From assembly GCA_963789165.1 (NCBI GenBank), contig CAWBJP010000010.1, forward strand, positions 1-64,000: a stretch of DNA of 64,000 bases. Reading direction: 5' to 3'. This document shows positions 43,823-54,247 of the stretch, in pieces. The notes beneath the pieces are model-generated. The model saw nothing but the letters and a program-made list of their open reading frames with translations, was not told the origin of the DNA and did no database searches. The position numbers and the translations under genes are program-made. The stretch's first letter is position 1, and every line of letters starts with the position of its first letter. This DNA is from CAWBJP01 sp963789165. GTDB lineage: Bacteria > Actinomycetota > Acidimicrobiia > IMCC26256 > BP-133.

Positions 43823-44533
43823 TCAACTCGCCGGTCGGGTGGCGCGCGCCGTCACCAGGAGCGGGTAGGCCGGATCCCGATGGTCGAGTTCCTCCAGCGT
43901 CAGTTCGTGGTCGGCCAGGCCCTGGAGGAAGGCAGTCGCGGCGAGGACGTTCCCGTGGGCTTCGACCGCCACGTCCGCCTGGGGACAGGTTTCGCGCAGG
44001 AGCCGGTCCACGGCGTAGGCGGTGAAGGACCAGGACCACGTCGACTCCCACTCACCTTGGTCCACCTGGCTGATCCCGGGGACGGTCATCAGGAGCACGC
44101 CGCCAGGATTCAGGATGCGAAAGACCGTCGCCAGCGCCGATTTCACGTCATAGATGAGCTGGAGCGTCTGGTGAGGATGACGCAGTCGAACGCACCCGAC
44201 GGGATGTGCTCGGCATGGGTCAGGTCACCGACGATGGTCGCCTGCGGGTTGCCTTCTCCGACGTGGAGCACATCGCTCCGGGTGACCTCACCGGCCCCGA
44301 ACCGCCGGGTGTAGGCATCGTCGCCGACCTCCAGAACGTGCCCACGGACATCGGAGGCGTGAGCGGCCAGGAACGCTTCGATGTAATAGCGGTCCACGGG
44401 CCGGCCGCGGTCGAAGCCGAAGACGGTGCTGACCGGATTGAGCCTGCGGAGGTCACCCCAGGCGATGCCGTCGGACGGAAGGGGGGCCTGGGCCGCGTCG
44501 TGGCCGGAGCGGGCGCAGTCGCTGGGCGACCAT
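43823..44533 (-). CDS. SAM-dependent class I methyltransferase, one frameshift
   Basis: About 237 residues; start ATG 44533 (MVAQRLRPLRPRRGPGPLPS). Blocks: WGDLRRLNPVSTVFGFDRGR, VDRYYIEAFLAAHASDVRGH with VLEVGDDAYTRRFG (SAM motif I), ATIVGDLTHAEHIPSGAFDC, then after a missing base near 44160 TLQLIYDVKSALATVFRILN with PGGVLLMTVPGISQVDQGEW. The arrangement is that of methyltransferases found next to polysaccharide deacetylases and glycosyltransferases; a sugar or lipid-linked glycan is the probable acceptor. It is 56 bp downstream of the deacetylase gene and convergent with the rhodanese-ThiF gene. Confidence 0.8.
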
Positions 44534-44589
44534 CCGGGCCCAGGCGTCCGGCGCCTGGCGGAGGCGCGCCACGGTGCGTCGGGTACCGG

Positions 44590-45522
44590 TCAGAGGGTAT
44601 CCAGCCATCGGGCGAATGCGTCCCCGTCCAGGTCGGGTACCTGCACCCGCGGCCAGGCGAAGCGGTCCGAGTCGGAGCGAACCCGGCCCGCCTCGGTGGT
44701 GGCCGCACTGGCGAATCCGGCCGTCCGCACCTTGGCCGCGACCTGGGGACCGTAGAGCCCGTGAGGGTATGCGAAGTGGGCGACGGGCCGGCCTGTCGCC
44801 TCCTCCAGCTGCCGCTTCCCGCCTTCGATCTCCCGGGTCTGGGCGGTGTCGTCCAGCATTGGCAGCGGTGGATGGTGCACTGTGTGGGCTCCGATGACGA
44901 TGTTTTCGTGCCCGCTGAGCTCGGTCGTTTGCGCTCGGGTGAGGAGTCGGGCTGGCGGCGCCCCGTCCACCTGGGCCCAGGCCCGCAGGACATCGAGGGT
45001 CAGCCGCTGCTCCATCCTGGGGAGCACCCTGAGACGCTGCCAGATGTCGAGGTACAGGGCCTGCCGGGCCGTGGGCGGTGGATCGTCCCAACGCCAGGCA
45101 CGGTGGCGGAGCATTTCCTCCTCTCCGTACGCGGCGTCGGGACCCAGCTTCCATTCCTGCTCGCTGTCTCCCATGCGCAGATGGAGAATTTCGGGGAGTT
45201 GACCGGGTCGCAGGAACAGTTCCGCGAGCACATCCCACCAACATGCCCCGCCGCCATTGAAACCTGCCGTCATCACGAAGACCGTGGCCGGTAGGCGGTA
45301 CCGAGCCAGCAGGGGCGCGGCGACCATGAGTGTGTCCTGGTAGCCGTCGTCGATGGTCACGGCCAGCGCCCCTTCGTCGGGACGGACAACGCTCCCGGCC
45401 AGTTCGTCGAGGGCGACGAGCCCATCGCGTGACCGGAGCACGTCCAAATGGGCCTCGAAATGCCGTGGGCTGACGCACAGTCCCCACGGGTCCACGAGGT
45501 CCTCAGCCACGCGGTGATACAT
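44590..45522 (-). CDS. Polysaccharide deacetylase (carbohydrate esterase 4/NodB) family protein
   Basis: A 310-residue deacetylase acting on N- or O-acetyl groups of glycans. The start ATG overlaps the glycosyltransferase stop (TGATG on the minus strand). Motif 1 is AVTIDDGYQDTLMVAAPLLA with the catalytic Asp pair, and motif 2 is IGAHTVHHPPLPMLDD (H-x3-H metal ligands in the T(V)HH form). Later PVAHFAYPHGLYGPQVAAKV and GFASAATTEAGRVRSDSDRF are family motifs 3-4. A long insert with GACWWDVLAELFLRPGQLPE is seen in the subgroup found in polysaccharide clusters. No signal peptide, so it may act inside the cell on a lipid-linked intermediate. Confidence 0.85.
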   Translation of the reverse strand: MYHRVAEDLVDPWGLCVSPRHFEAHLDVLRSRDGLVALDELAGSVVRPDEGALAVTIDDGYQDTLMVAAPLLARYRLPATVFVMTAGFNGGGACWWDVLAELFLRPGQLPEILHLRMGDSEQEWKLGPDAAYGEEEMLRHRAWRWDDPPPTARQALYLDIWQRLRVLPRMEQRLTLDVLRAWAQVDGAPPARLLTRAQTTELSGHENIVIGAHTVHHPPLPMLDDTAQTREIEGGKRQLEEATGRPVAHFAYPHGLYGPQVAAKVRTAGFASAATTEAGRVRSDSDRFAWPRVQVPDLDGDAFARWLDTL

Positions 45523-48500
45523 CAGGATGAGGGCAGACGCCTGCCGGTCGGGACTGCCTCCACCACCGGCGCCGTTGCGCTCGAATCCGACCGTGCGGCG
45601 CGCCCCGGGTCGCGGTGGACGTGAGCCCCTGGACCGGCGGGGGGCGTCGGGGCCAGGCGCGCCATGAGCCGCCCGAGGTCCGCATCCTGCAGGGTTCCGG
45701 CACGCTCCAAGGCCCGCACGCCCTCGGCCAGCTGCTCAATGCCCCGAGCGACTGCGCTGAGCCTCTCCTCGGTCGCCTGCTGGCGGTGCTCGGCCGCGTG
45801 CTGACGCTCCTCGTCCGCCCGCTGGCGGGCCTCGGCCGCCTCCTGACGGGCCAGCATGGAGGCGATCAGCCCCGAGAGGTGTTCCATCGCCCCACGGAAG
45901 GAACGGTTCTCCTCAACGACGGGCTCCACTTGGCGGGCCGCCTCGAGGAGACACTCGTCGATCTCCTGCTGGCGTTGAAGATGGGGCCTCATGAGGCGTT
46001 CGACAGCCGGCACCAGGGCGCGGCGGAGCATGGCGAAGACCGGCCGGCCGTCCCGGGAGGCCGACCCGGCGAGGCGGTGGCTGACCCGGTCGAGCGCACA
46101 GGCCAGCGCACGCCCCCGGGTGCTCGGCTCCACGCCGTTCGACCCTTGCTCCGGAGGAGCCGAGATCTCCGGAGGAGCCGAGATCTCCGAGAGTTCCGTC
46201 TCGGCCGGCTCCGCTCCCCCCTCGGCCCGGACGTCCTGAGCTTCGGGCGAAGGATCGGCGGGCGGCCGGTGCCGCGCGGTCGATCTCCAAGAGCCGCCGG
46301 CGCATCTCATCCCCCGCCACCTCGGGGGACCGCTCGACCAGCAGCCGGTTGCGGGCCATCCAGCCCCGCGCGCTGGCGGCTTCGGGGTCGGAAAAGACCA
46401 CCCGCATGTGGTCCGCCGCCTGATCGAGGTCCGGCTCGGCCCACTGGGCGGTGGGCGGGTAGGGATGGCAGCCCAGAGGGATCGGCACGAGCGAATAGTC
46501 GACGAGGTAACTGTCGGCCGCCCGCATGAAGGACATGTTCCCCGAGTACGCCGTGGCGATGACCGGCTTGCCCAGGGCGATGGCTTCAGCCAGCGTGAGC
46601 CCGAAGCCCTCGGAGCGGTGCAGTGAGACGTAGCACTCGCACGACGCCATCAAGGCATCCCGGTCCTCCGGCGCTAGGTAACCGTCCCAGACCACGACGT
46701 CCGGCCGTCCCGCGGCTGCTATCCGCAGTTGTTCGAGGTCGGTTCGGCGGCGGTCGCCGTTGATCGACTTGAGGATGAGGGTGGGTCCCTCCCCGGGTGC
46801 GAAGGCACGCGTGAACGCGTCGAGGACGCCGAGCGGGTTCTTGCGCTCGGCCACGCTGAGGAAGTCGAAGTTGTAGAGGAACAGAAAACCACCCGGGAGG
46901 CCCAGACGGGCCCGGTCGGGCTGGGCGTGCTCCGGTTGGGCGACAGGCAGCGGGATGGTCGTGACGGGCTTGGGTGAGACCGCCCGGATGGCGTCGGCGA
47001 TGAAGTCGCTCGCCACCCAGATCTCGTCGACCACGTCGAAGGCCTCGTGCAGGAACTCCGGAAAATGCTCTGCCTCCCAAAACCAGACCCCCACGGTGTA
47101 GCGCCCTTCGAAGAACTCCGGTCCCAGGCGCCGGGCGAGCGGCGTCATCTGATCGGCGTTGACGCACAGCACGTTGATGCCATAGGGCTGCTCGTCGGGC
47201 TTGTTCTCCACGAAGGCGTGGTCCTGGCGGCTCTCGGTGTCACCGTAGGCCCGCGTTGCACAGGGGACACCGGCGGCGGTGAGGGCGGCCACCAGCCGGC
47301 GGCCGGCCTCCCCGACCCCGAGCTCGGCCCGGAAGTATCCGATGATGTTCGCCCCGAAGCTGGTCGCCGGCACCGTCTGCCCCTCGGCGTCGGCAGGGAC
47401 CTCAGGGGGAATGAGCGGGGCCGGAATCCGGTGCTCAGTCGTACCGTAGGCCCATGACCACCGGACCAAGCCCTCGGCCCCTGCTCCGGCGAGGTCCGGA
47501 AATACCTTCTGAAGGTCGGCTCGGGAGATGTAGATGGAGAACAGAAACCGGGACACTGACCAGGGGGCATGACCGGCGACGGGCTCGTTGAGCCATTTCA
47601 AAAAATCCTCCCGCTCCGAGCCGTCGATCGGGTCCGGAGGGAGACCCCCCTCCCCGGCTTCGTGACGAAGAAGCGCTTCGCGGTACAGCCAGCGCAGGCC
47701 CGGCACCACCTCGATCCCGCCCGGCAGCGTCGCCCAGCCATAATCCGCCTCCGCCGCCCCGTAGCCCTCGGCCTCGAGCTTGGACAGGTACTCGCGGCAG
47801 AGCCGGTGCAGGACCGGCGACTCCGACAGGAGGACACGGTCCGATCCGAAATGGGTGGTGAGCAGCCAGGGTTTTTCGGGCGAGAACCCGCTGAAGTGGA
47901 AGAAACGCAAGGGACGGCCGTCAACCTCGTAGCCGCCTTCCCTCGACACGACCTGCCGCCGGTCGACATTCCAGTACGCCAAGTTGACGCCGGGGTCGCG
48001 CAGGATGAAGTGATCAAAGTAGCCAGGAACGAAGTCGATCCACCGCTGGTCGACGAACCGCATCGACCCGGGATCGACGACGCAGTCGCGGCGAAGCCGA
48101 TCCCACCACCAATCGAGGAAGTCGAACGCCCCTTCGGATACCGCGAGAAAGCCCAGGTTGTAGACCCCCGCGGCCAGAATGTCGAACTCCGAGGGGTGCC
48201 GCCCGTCCCGTGTCATGGGGACGGTGGTATGCGGTGTCAGCACGATCGAGTGCCGCGCTGCGAGTGACGCGACTTCAGAGAGTGGAGCGAAGACCTCGAT
48301 GTCGGGGTCGAGATAGATCGCCACCGGGAACCCCTGCCTGAGGGCCCACTGCAGCAGGAGCGGTTTCACCGCCGTGGCCAGCTCCTTCAAGCTGTAGATC
48401 AACACCAGCTTGGAGAGCTCCTCGTCCGGCACGACCTGGTCGAGATGGACGACCGTGAAGGGCTCAGCCGCCTGGTCACTCAGGTGGTCCGGGTCGTCGG

Positions 48501-48627
48501 TGACCAGCACGGTCAGCCACGCGCCAGGATGGTGCTCGGCGAACGAGCGGGCGAGGACACGGGCGTAGGGCAGGTAGTTGCGGGCGACGACCGTGCAGGT
48601 ACAGAACCGGGGGGGAATGTCGGGCAT
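45522..48627 (-). CDS. Large two-domain glycosyltransferase with C-terminal coiled coil, one frameshift
   Basis: About 1035 residues, start ATG 48627 (MPDIPPRFCTCTVVARNYLP). Domain 1 (about 1-330) is a GT-A nucleotide-sugar transferase-like domain: SFAEHHPGAWLTVLVTDDPD, PVAIYLDPDIEVFAPL (DxD), FDILAAGVYNLGFLAVSEGA, WWWDRLRRDC. Domain 2 (about 430-780) is a GT4-type GT-B: VWFWEAEHFPEFLHEAFDVV, EIWVASDFIADAI, FLFLYNFDFLSVAERKNPLG, LHRSEGFGLTLAEAIALGKP (donor E-x7-E). After a frame break near 46275, the last 250 residues hold a Glu/Gln/Arg coiled coil (RQEAAEARQRADEERQHAAE). It shares a 138-bp divergent promoter region with the three tandem transferases. Confidence 0.82.
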
Positions 48628-48765
48628 ATGTGGTCCAGTCGTCAAGGGCTGGGCGTCATTATCACCTGAGGCTGGTCGGGACAAATGGAACCATCTGCCA
48701 TAGGGCCCACCGACTCCGAGCGATTATCGTGCCTTGGTCCACACGCCGGGGGACTGACGACGTCG

Positions 48766-49920
48766 ATGACACTTTCCGTGTGCTGCCTGACCGCCGACCC
48801 CGGCCCGCGGGTGGCGGCAATCCTGAAACCGTTGCGGCTGGTGGCGGACGAGATCGTTGTCGCCGCCGACTCACGCGTCGGTGAGGAAGACCTGGCCTGC
48901 TACGCCGGAGTGGCCGATCGACTGATGCAGTTCGACTACGCCCCACCGATGGAACGCTCGCTGGCCTGGCTGTACGGACAGTGTCGAGGCGACTGGATTC
49001 TCCGCCTGGACGGCGACGAAGTCGTCTCCCCCACCTTCGCCCGGGCCCTCCCCCGCTTGCTCGAAGCCCGCGACGTCCGCCAGTACTGGCTCCCCCGCCG
49101 ATGGCTCTTCCCGGACGAGGACCACTGGCTCGCCGAATGGCCATGGGCTCCCGACCACCAGAACCGCCTGGTGCGCAACGACCCTCTGCTGTGGGTGCCG
49201 GGATTGCTCCATAGCGGAGCCGAACCCGTCTTCCCGGCGCGATACCTCGAGACGCCCCTCTACCACCTTTCCTGCATACTGCTGACGCAAGCCGAGCGAG
49301 CCGCGAAGCTTGCCTCCTACCTGGCCACCGATCCGGGGCTCAAGGCGCCCGGATGTGACGAAGAGGCGCCCGCCTTCTACCAGCCCGAGGACTATCACCG
49401 CCTCGCACCCCGGCCTGTGCCGGAGGAGGACGCCGCCGCCATCCGAGGCGTCTTGTCGGCGCCTTCTGAGCCCCGGTCGATTCCGGGCGGGCTTCCCGTC
49501 GTCCCACGCACCGAGGTGGACGCCTGCTGGGCGGAGCGGCAGCTGTCACCCCGGGCTTACAAAGCTGTGATCGAGCCGGCCGCCCGCCACCGGCACCGAA
49601 CCATCGGGGAGCACCGCATGTTCCACGTCCGGGTCCGCAACGTGGGCGACGAATGCTGGCCCGGTGGTGAACGACGACCCCTCATCCGGGTCGCGTACCG
49701 ATGGCTCACGGGCGACGGCACCGTCGTCGTCCCCGAAGGATTCCGAACCGTGCTCCCGTGCCCGGTGGCACCTGGTGAGGAGTGTCTCGTGCCGGTCGTG
49801 GTGGCCGCCCCGGAGAAGCCTGGTCGCTATGTCCTCGAGATCGACCTCGTGCACGAGTTCGTCCGCTGGTTCGGCACCCCGGCCCGCGTTGATATGACGG
49901 TTCATCCGGGCCCGTCATGA
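48766..49920 (+). CDS. GT2-like glycosyltransferase with C-terminal Ig-like domain, paralog 1
   Basis: A 384-residue protein, start ATG 48766; an upstream TTG/ATG frame to 48685 is less likely. The N-terminal domain has LSVCCLTADPGPRVAAILKP, VADEIVVAADSRVGEEDLAC, GDWILRLDGDEVVSP with the DGDE nucleotide-sugar metal motif, and WLFPDEDHWLAEWPWAPDHQ with NRLVRND, a pattern of family 2 transferases with short acceptor domains. Residues about 290-380 form a beta domain (VRVRNVGDECWPGGERRPLI, VAYRWLTGDGTVVVPEGFRT, PGRYVLEIDLVHEFVRWFGT). The stop overlaps the next start (ATGA). The acceptor is unknown. Confidence 0.78.
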   Translation: MTLSVCCLTADPGPRVAAILKPLRLVADEIVVAADSRVGEEDLACYAGVADRLMQFDYAPPMERSLAWLYGQCRGDWILRLDGDEVVSPTFARALPRLLEARDVRQYWLPRRWLFPDEDHWLAEWPWAPDHQNRLVRNDPLLWVPGLLHSGAEPVFPARYLETPLYHLSCILLTQAERAAKLASYLATDPGLKAPGCDEEAPAFYQPEDYHRLAPRPVPEEDAAAIRGVLSAPSEPRSIPGGLPVVPRTEVDACWAERQLSPRAYKAVIEPAARHRHRTIGEHRMFHVRVRNVGDECWPGGERRPLIRVAYRWLTGDGTVVVPEGFRTVLPCPVAPGEECLVPVVVAAPEKPGRYVLEIDLVHEFVRWFGTPARVDMTVHPGPS

Positions 49921-51071
49921 GACTCTCGGTGTGCTGCGCCACGTCCGAGCCCGGTCCTCGGGTGGCCGCCTTACTCGGGACGATCCGGGACGTCGCCGAC
50001 GAGATCGTCCTGGCCGTCGACTCCAGGCTCGACGCCAGCCACCTCGGGCATTACACGGGGGTCGCCGATCGCCTGTTCCGGTTCGATTACGCGCCCCCCA
50101 TCGAACGGGCCTGGGCCTGGCTCCACGCACAGTGCCGCGGTCAGTGGATCCTCAAGCTCGATGGCGACGAGCTGCCCAGCATGGAGATGAAAACCCTGCT
50201 TCCGAAGCTCGTCGACACGACCGACGTGCTCCAGTACTCGTTCCGATGCCGGTGGTTGTTCCCCGATCGGGATCACTGGCTCGATCAGCCGCCATGGAAC
50301 TACGACGGCAACCGCCTCGTCCGAAATGATCCGGCATCGTTGTGGCTCTCCGGACTCATCCACACGGCCGCCGATCCGATGCTCCCGACCCGTTACCTGG
50401 AGGCGGGTTACTACCACTTGAGCCATCTCCTTCTCTCCCACGACGAACGCCGTGCGAAGATCGCTTCGTACACCGGCGTCGACCAACAGTTGAAGTGGCC
50501 CGGGGTCGACGCTGACATGGAGGCGATGTACCTACCCGAGGACCAACCCCGGGTCGACCCGGTCCCGGTGCCGGAAGAGGACCGGGCCATCATCGCCGCC
50601 GTGCTCGACGCATCGGGGCCGGAGGTACCGACGCCGCCGGATGTGGCGGTTCCGTACGCCACGCGCGCCGTCATCGATCGCTACTGGCCCGCCCGTCCAC
50701 TGAACGAGGCGGCGTACGGGGCCTTGATTGAGGTGGTGGAACCTGACTGCCGTCTGGTCGTCGGTCGCCACCGGCCGGTTCTCGTCCGGGTCCGGAACGA
50801 TGGCAGCGAGGTGTGGCCCGGACTGCGCCGTCACCCGTTGCTCCTGGTCAGCTACCGCTGGCTGGCGGGCGATGGCTCGGTCCTCGTCTCGAATGGCTTC
50901 CGGACGGAGTTCCCGGCGTCGGTGCCTCCCGGCGAAGCCACCATCGTCCCCGTTCTCGTCGGCCCGCCCGATCAGGCGGGCACCTACATTCTCGAGTTCG
51001 ACATCGTCTACGAACACGTGCGCTGGTTCGGCACCCCGACACGGACGGTCGTCGAGGTCATCAACCCATGA
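49917..51071 (+). CDS. GT2-like glycosyltransferase with C-terminal Ig-like domain, paralog 2
   Basis: A 384-residue paralog of the gene before it and coupled to it by ATGA. It shows MRLSVCCATSEPGPRVAALL, VADEIVLAVDSRLDASHLGH, WILKLDGDELPSMEMKTLLP (DGDE), WLFPDRDHWLDQPPWNYDGN with RLVRNDPAS, and the beta domain VRVRNDGSEVWPGLRRHPLL, VSYRWLAGDGSVLVSNGFRT, AGTYILEFDIVYEHVRWFGT. Clean frame. The three paralogs diverge mainly in the acceptor region around 150-270, consistent with different linkages in one glycan. Confidence 0.78.
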   Translation: MRLSVCCATSEPGPRVAALLGTIRDVADEIVLAVDSRLDASHLGHYTGVADRLFRFDYAPPIERAWAWLHAQCRGQWILKLDGDELPSMEMKTLLPKLVDTTDVLQYSFRCRWLFPDRDHWLDQPPWNYDGNRLVRNDPASLWLSGLIHTAADPMLPTRYLEAGYYHLSHLLLSHDERRAKIASYTGVDQQLKWPGVDADMEAMYLPEDQPRVDPVPVPEEDRAIIAAVLDASGPEVPTPPDVAVPYATRAVIDRYWPARPLNEAAYGALIEVVEPDCRLVVGRHRPVLVRVRNDGSEVWPGLRRHPLLLVSYRWLAGDGSVLVSNGFRTEFPASVPPGEATIVPVLVGPPDQAGTYILEFDIVYEHVRWFGTPTRTVVEVINP

Positions 51072-51078
51072 TCAACGG

Positions 51079-53006
51079 GTGAGTCTGGCCGTCTGCTGCG
51101 CCACGTCCGACCCCGGTCCCCGGGTGGCGGCGGTTCTCGGGCAGCTCCGGCCCGTCGCCGACGAAATCGTCGTCGCCGTGGACCACCGCCTCGATCCCGA
51201 GCGGCTGGGGCAGTTCGCGGCCGTGGCCGACCGTCTGCTCCGGTTCGAGTTCGGCGGGTACGTCGAGCGGTCCCTCCCCTGGCTCCACGCCCAGTGCGAC
51301 GCGGACTGGATCCTCCACATCGACGGCGACGAGGTGGCCAGCCCCGAACTCATCTCGCTCCTACCGGACCTGATCCTCGCCCGCGACGTCGTCCAGTACT
51401 TCGTCGGCATGCGCTGGCTGTTCCCCGACGACAGCCATTGGATCGACAAGCGCCCATGGTTCTTCTATACCAATCGTCTCGTCCGCAACGACCCCGCCAC
51501 CATGTGGATACCCGGGATCGCCCACCTCCCAGCCGCGCCGGTGGGCCCGAGCCGGTATGTCGAAGCACCTCTCTACCACCTGACGTGCCTGCTCACAGAC
51601 TCAATCAGCGCACCGAGAAGGTCCGACGCTACGAGCAACTTGATCGGTCCCTGAAGTTGCCGGGGAGCGACAAGCCCCTCATGCACGCCTACCTGCCGGA
51701 GATTTCCGGGCACCCGGATCCCGTCTCCGTCCCCGCCGCCGACCGGGAAGCGATCTGGCGCCGTCCTCCGGGCCAGGGGACCCGAAACACCGACCCCTCC
51801 CGGCCTGATCGTCCCCCTGGCCCGCCTCGCCGACACCGACCGCCTCTGGCCGGAACGTCACCTGACCGAGGAGGCATATCTGGCGCGATCGAGGTCATTG
51901 AGCGCGACCTGCACCTCCGGACGGGCGAGCACCGCCAGTTCCATCTGCGGATCACCAACGGCGGCACGACGTCGTGGCCCGGCGGGGAACACCGCCGGCC
52001 ACTGATCCGCGTCGCCTATCGCTGGCTCCGCGAGGACGGCACCGTGATGGTGGAGGAGGGCTACCGGACCCCGCTGCCGGCCACGGTGGCACCCGGCACC
52101 GACTGTGTCGTGCCCGCCACGGTGGCCGGTCCAGACGAGCCCGGTCGCTACCTACTCGAACTCGACCTCGTCCACGAGCTCGTCCGATGGTTCGGTTGCC
52201 CGACGCGGGTGCCCCTCGTTGTCCACGCCGGTCGGGAGGCTACCTACCCGGACGTGAGGATCACCACCGCCGACCTCGACATCGAACCGGCAGCTCGGGA
52301 CTACATCCAGGTCATGGACGACATCCCCGGATGGCTCTACGGCTACAACGCCCTGGTGCTGGCGCGGATCAGCCAGTTCCAACGCCAAGCGGGGATCGTC
52401 GGTGACGTGCTGGAGATCGGCGCCTATCTCGGGAAGACGGCCATCCTGCTCAGGTACCTGACGGCTCCGCACGAGCGTCTGGTCGTGTGTGACGTCTTCG
52501 AAAAACCGCCGGAGAGCGGTGCGAACCAGGACGAGGTGGTCACCTATTACCGCGGGCTGCAGCAGCTGCAGTTCGAGAAAAACTACCTCCGCTTCCATCC
52601 CTCGTTGCCGGTCATTCACGCGTGCCCGTCGAACGACCTGGCCGCACGCGAGGGTGGAGGAGCCTTCCGCCTGGTCCATCTGGACGGTAGCCATCTCGAG
52701 GAGATCGTCCGGCACGACCTGCGCCTGGCCCGTGACCTTGCCGTCCCGGGCGGAATCGTGAGCATCGACGACTGGCGCAGTCCTCACACACCGGGCATCC
52801 CGGCCGCCTTCTGGCCGGAGGTAACGGCCGGTCGGTTGATCCCGGTCTGCTTCACCGACCAGAAGATGTACGCCTCGTGGGGGCAGCCGGCCAGTGACCT
52901 GCTCTCCGATCTCGAACTCTGGGCGGAGCGTCATCCCGAGCTGGCGGTCGAGCGGCACGATGTGGGCGGACGCCCGGTAGCCCGGTTTCACCCCCTCGCG
53001 CGATAG
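51079..53006 (+). CDS. GT2-like glycosyltransferase with Ig-like domain fused to a class I methyltransferase, paralog 3, frameshifted
   Basis: About 640 residues. Start GTG 51079, 8 bp after the previous stop. Domain 1 repeats the paralog plan (SLAVCCATSDPGPRVAAVLG, DADWILHIDGDEVASPELIS, MRWLFPDDSHWIDKRPWFFY). Frame breaks near 51605, 51755 and 51885 are resolved by alignment to the paralogs (LADTDRLWPERHLTEEAYLA then IEVIERDLHLRTGEHRQFHL). Domain 2 is the beta domain (TNGGTTSWPGGEHRRPLIRV). Domain 3, from about residue 440, is a methyltransferase of the class I type (VLARISQFQRQAGIVGDVLE with IGAYLGKTAILL as motif I, HERLVVCDVFEKPPESGANQ, FRLVHLDGSHLEEIVRHDLR, PGGIVSIDDWRSP), like TylF/CmcI-type enzymes. 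The fusion suggests transfer and capping methylation by one protein. Confidence 0.78.
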
Positions 53007-53023
53007 AGGCCGGCGACGCCCGC

Positions 53024-54244
53024 TCAGGCGCCCGGGCACATCAGACCGGCGACCTCGGGGTCGGGCCGGCGCGAGCCCGTGGCATGCAGCGCTCCCCGTT
53101 GCATCAGCTCATGGAGAAGCTGCGTCGAGACCTGCGGACTGAGGTCGCCGATCGGAGCACTGGCGGGATCGGGTGCCACTCCCGACGGGCACCCGTCACG
53201 GATCACCACCGCGGCGCTCAGTACGCGCTGACGTACCGCCAGACCATCCTCACCGCGGGCACCACGGTCAGTGTCGCCGGGACCGCCACGGTCTGCAGAT
53301 ACCGGTTGTAGTCGACGAAGTTGGAGCCGACCAGGCCGGCACGAGACTGGGCCAGCCCCACGGTCACGACCACCGTGCTCAGGGTCCCGGCCAGGAGCAT
53401 GATGCGGCTCGGGCCGGTGATCCAGCCTCGGCCAAGCCCGAGGGCGAGGAATCCCGGCCGCCAGCGCGAGCAGAACGCCACCAACAAGTTCACCCTGGCC
53501 GAGGAGCCCGCCGAGTGCACGAAGCAGGAGGTGAACGGCGAATTCGGCGCGCTCGGGGAACGGGGCTGGAAACTCGGGGCCCAGGTCGCCCGCCCCGTAC
53601 CACCATCCCAGCGCGACCACTGAGGGGACAGCCGCGAGTGCATGCCGGCTTCGCCAGGACAGCGCCATGACGGCGGCGGCCAAGGTGATGCCAACGAGGG
53701 CATTCCCACTGTCGAGGCCGACGGAGATCAGCATGAGAGCGCCGGCGCCGGCGACGGGGACGGCGGACGGTGGGCGCCCCAGTGCGATGGCGGCGGCGGC
53801 CAGGCCCGAGGCCAGGGAGAGCGCCGACGATGTCTGGATGGCGAAGATGAAGTTCTGGGACGCCACACCCAGAAAAGTCAGAAGACCTCCGACCAGGAGG
53901 CTCGCGATGGCTGGCAGGCCCGCTGCTCTCAGCAGTGCGGCGATACTGAGATGCAGTACGACGAGTGAAGCCACGAAGGTGGCGCGGACGAAGAGATGGT
54001 CGTCCACCCCGAACCATGACACCTGCGTCCGGTACAGCCAGTACTGCAACATCCAGAGATGACCGTTGAACGAGGCCATCATGCCCTCACCGGCGGACAG
54101 ATCGACGACCCGATCGATCATCGACCATTCGTCATAGAAGAAGTAGCTGCGGCGGAGTTGCCGCGTGGCCCACAGTCCTCCGGCGCCGAGGATGGAGATC
54201 CAGAGCCAGGCCCGCGTGACCCAGTTCGTGAAGGAGACGTGCAT
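53024..54244 (-). CDS. Multi-pass membrane protein, GT-C-like, frameshifted in the middle
   Basis: About 406 residues. The N-terminus reads NWVTRAWLWISILGAGGLWA, then a loop SYFFYDEWSMIDRVVDLSAG with acidic DEW residues and further helices (LFVRATFVASLVVLHLSIAA, LLVGGLLTFLGVASQNFIFA, SGNALVGITLAAAVMALSWR). Between about 53480 and 53220 the coherent frame shifts (TGPSRIMLLAGTLSTVVVTV and GSNFVDYNRYLQTVAVPATL) and then returns, as two compensating errors would do; the C-terminus is STQLLHELMQRGALHATGSR and on to TGA at 53024. The DEW loop followed by many helices fits a lipid-linked-sugar-dependent transferase. It is convergent with the triple GT array. Confidence 0.65.
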   Translation of the reverse strand: MHVSFTNWVTRAWLWISILGAGGLWATRQLRRSYFFYDEWSMIDRVVDLSAGEGMMASFNGHLWMLQYWLYRTQVSWFGVDDHLFVRATFVASLVVLHLSIAALLRAAGLPAIASLLVGGLLTFLGVASQNFIFAIQTSSALSLASGLAAAAIALGRPPSAVPVAGAGALMLISVGLDSGNALVGITLAAAVMALSWRSRHALAAVPSVVALGWWYGAGDLGPEFPAPFPERAEFAVHLLLRALGGLLGQGELVGGVLLALAAGIPRPRAWPRLDHRPEPHHAPGRDPEHGGRDRGAGPVSCRPGRLQLRRLQPVSADRGGPGDTDRGARGEDGLAVRQRVLSAAVVIRDGCPSGVAPDPASAPIGDLSPQVSTQLLHELMQRGALHATGSRRPDPEVAGLMCPGA

Positions 54245-54247
54245 CGG

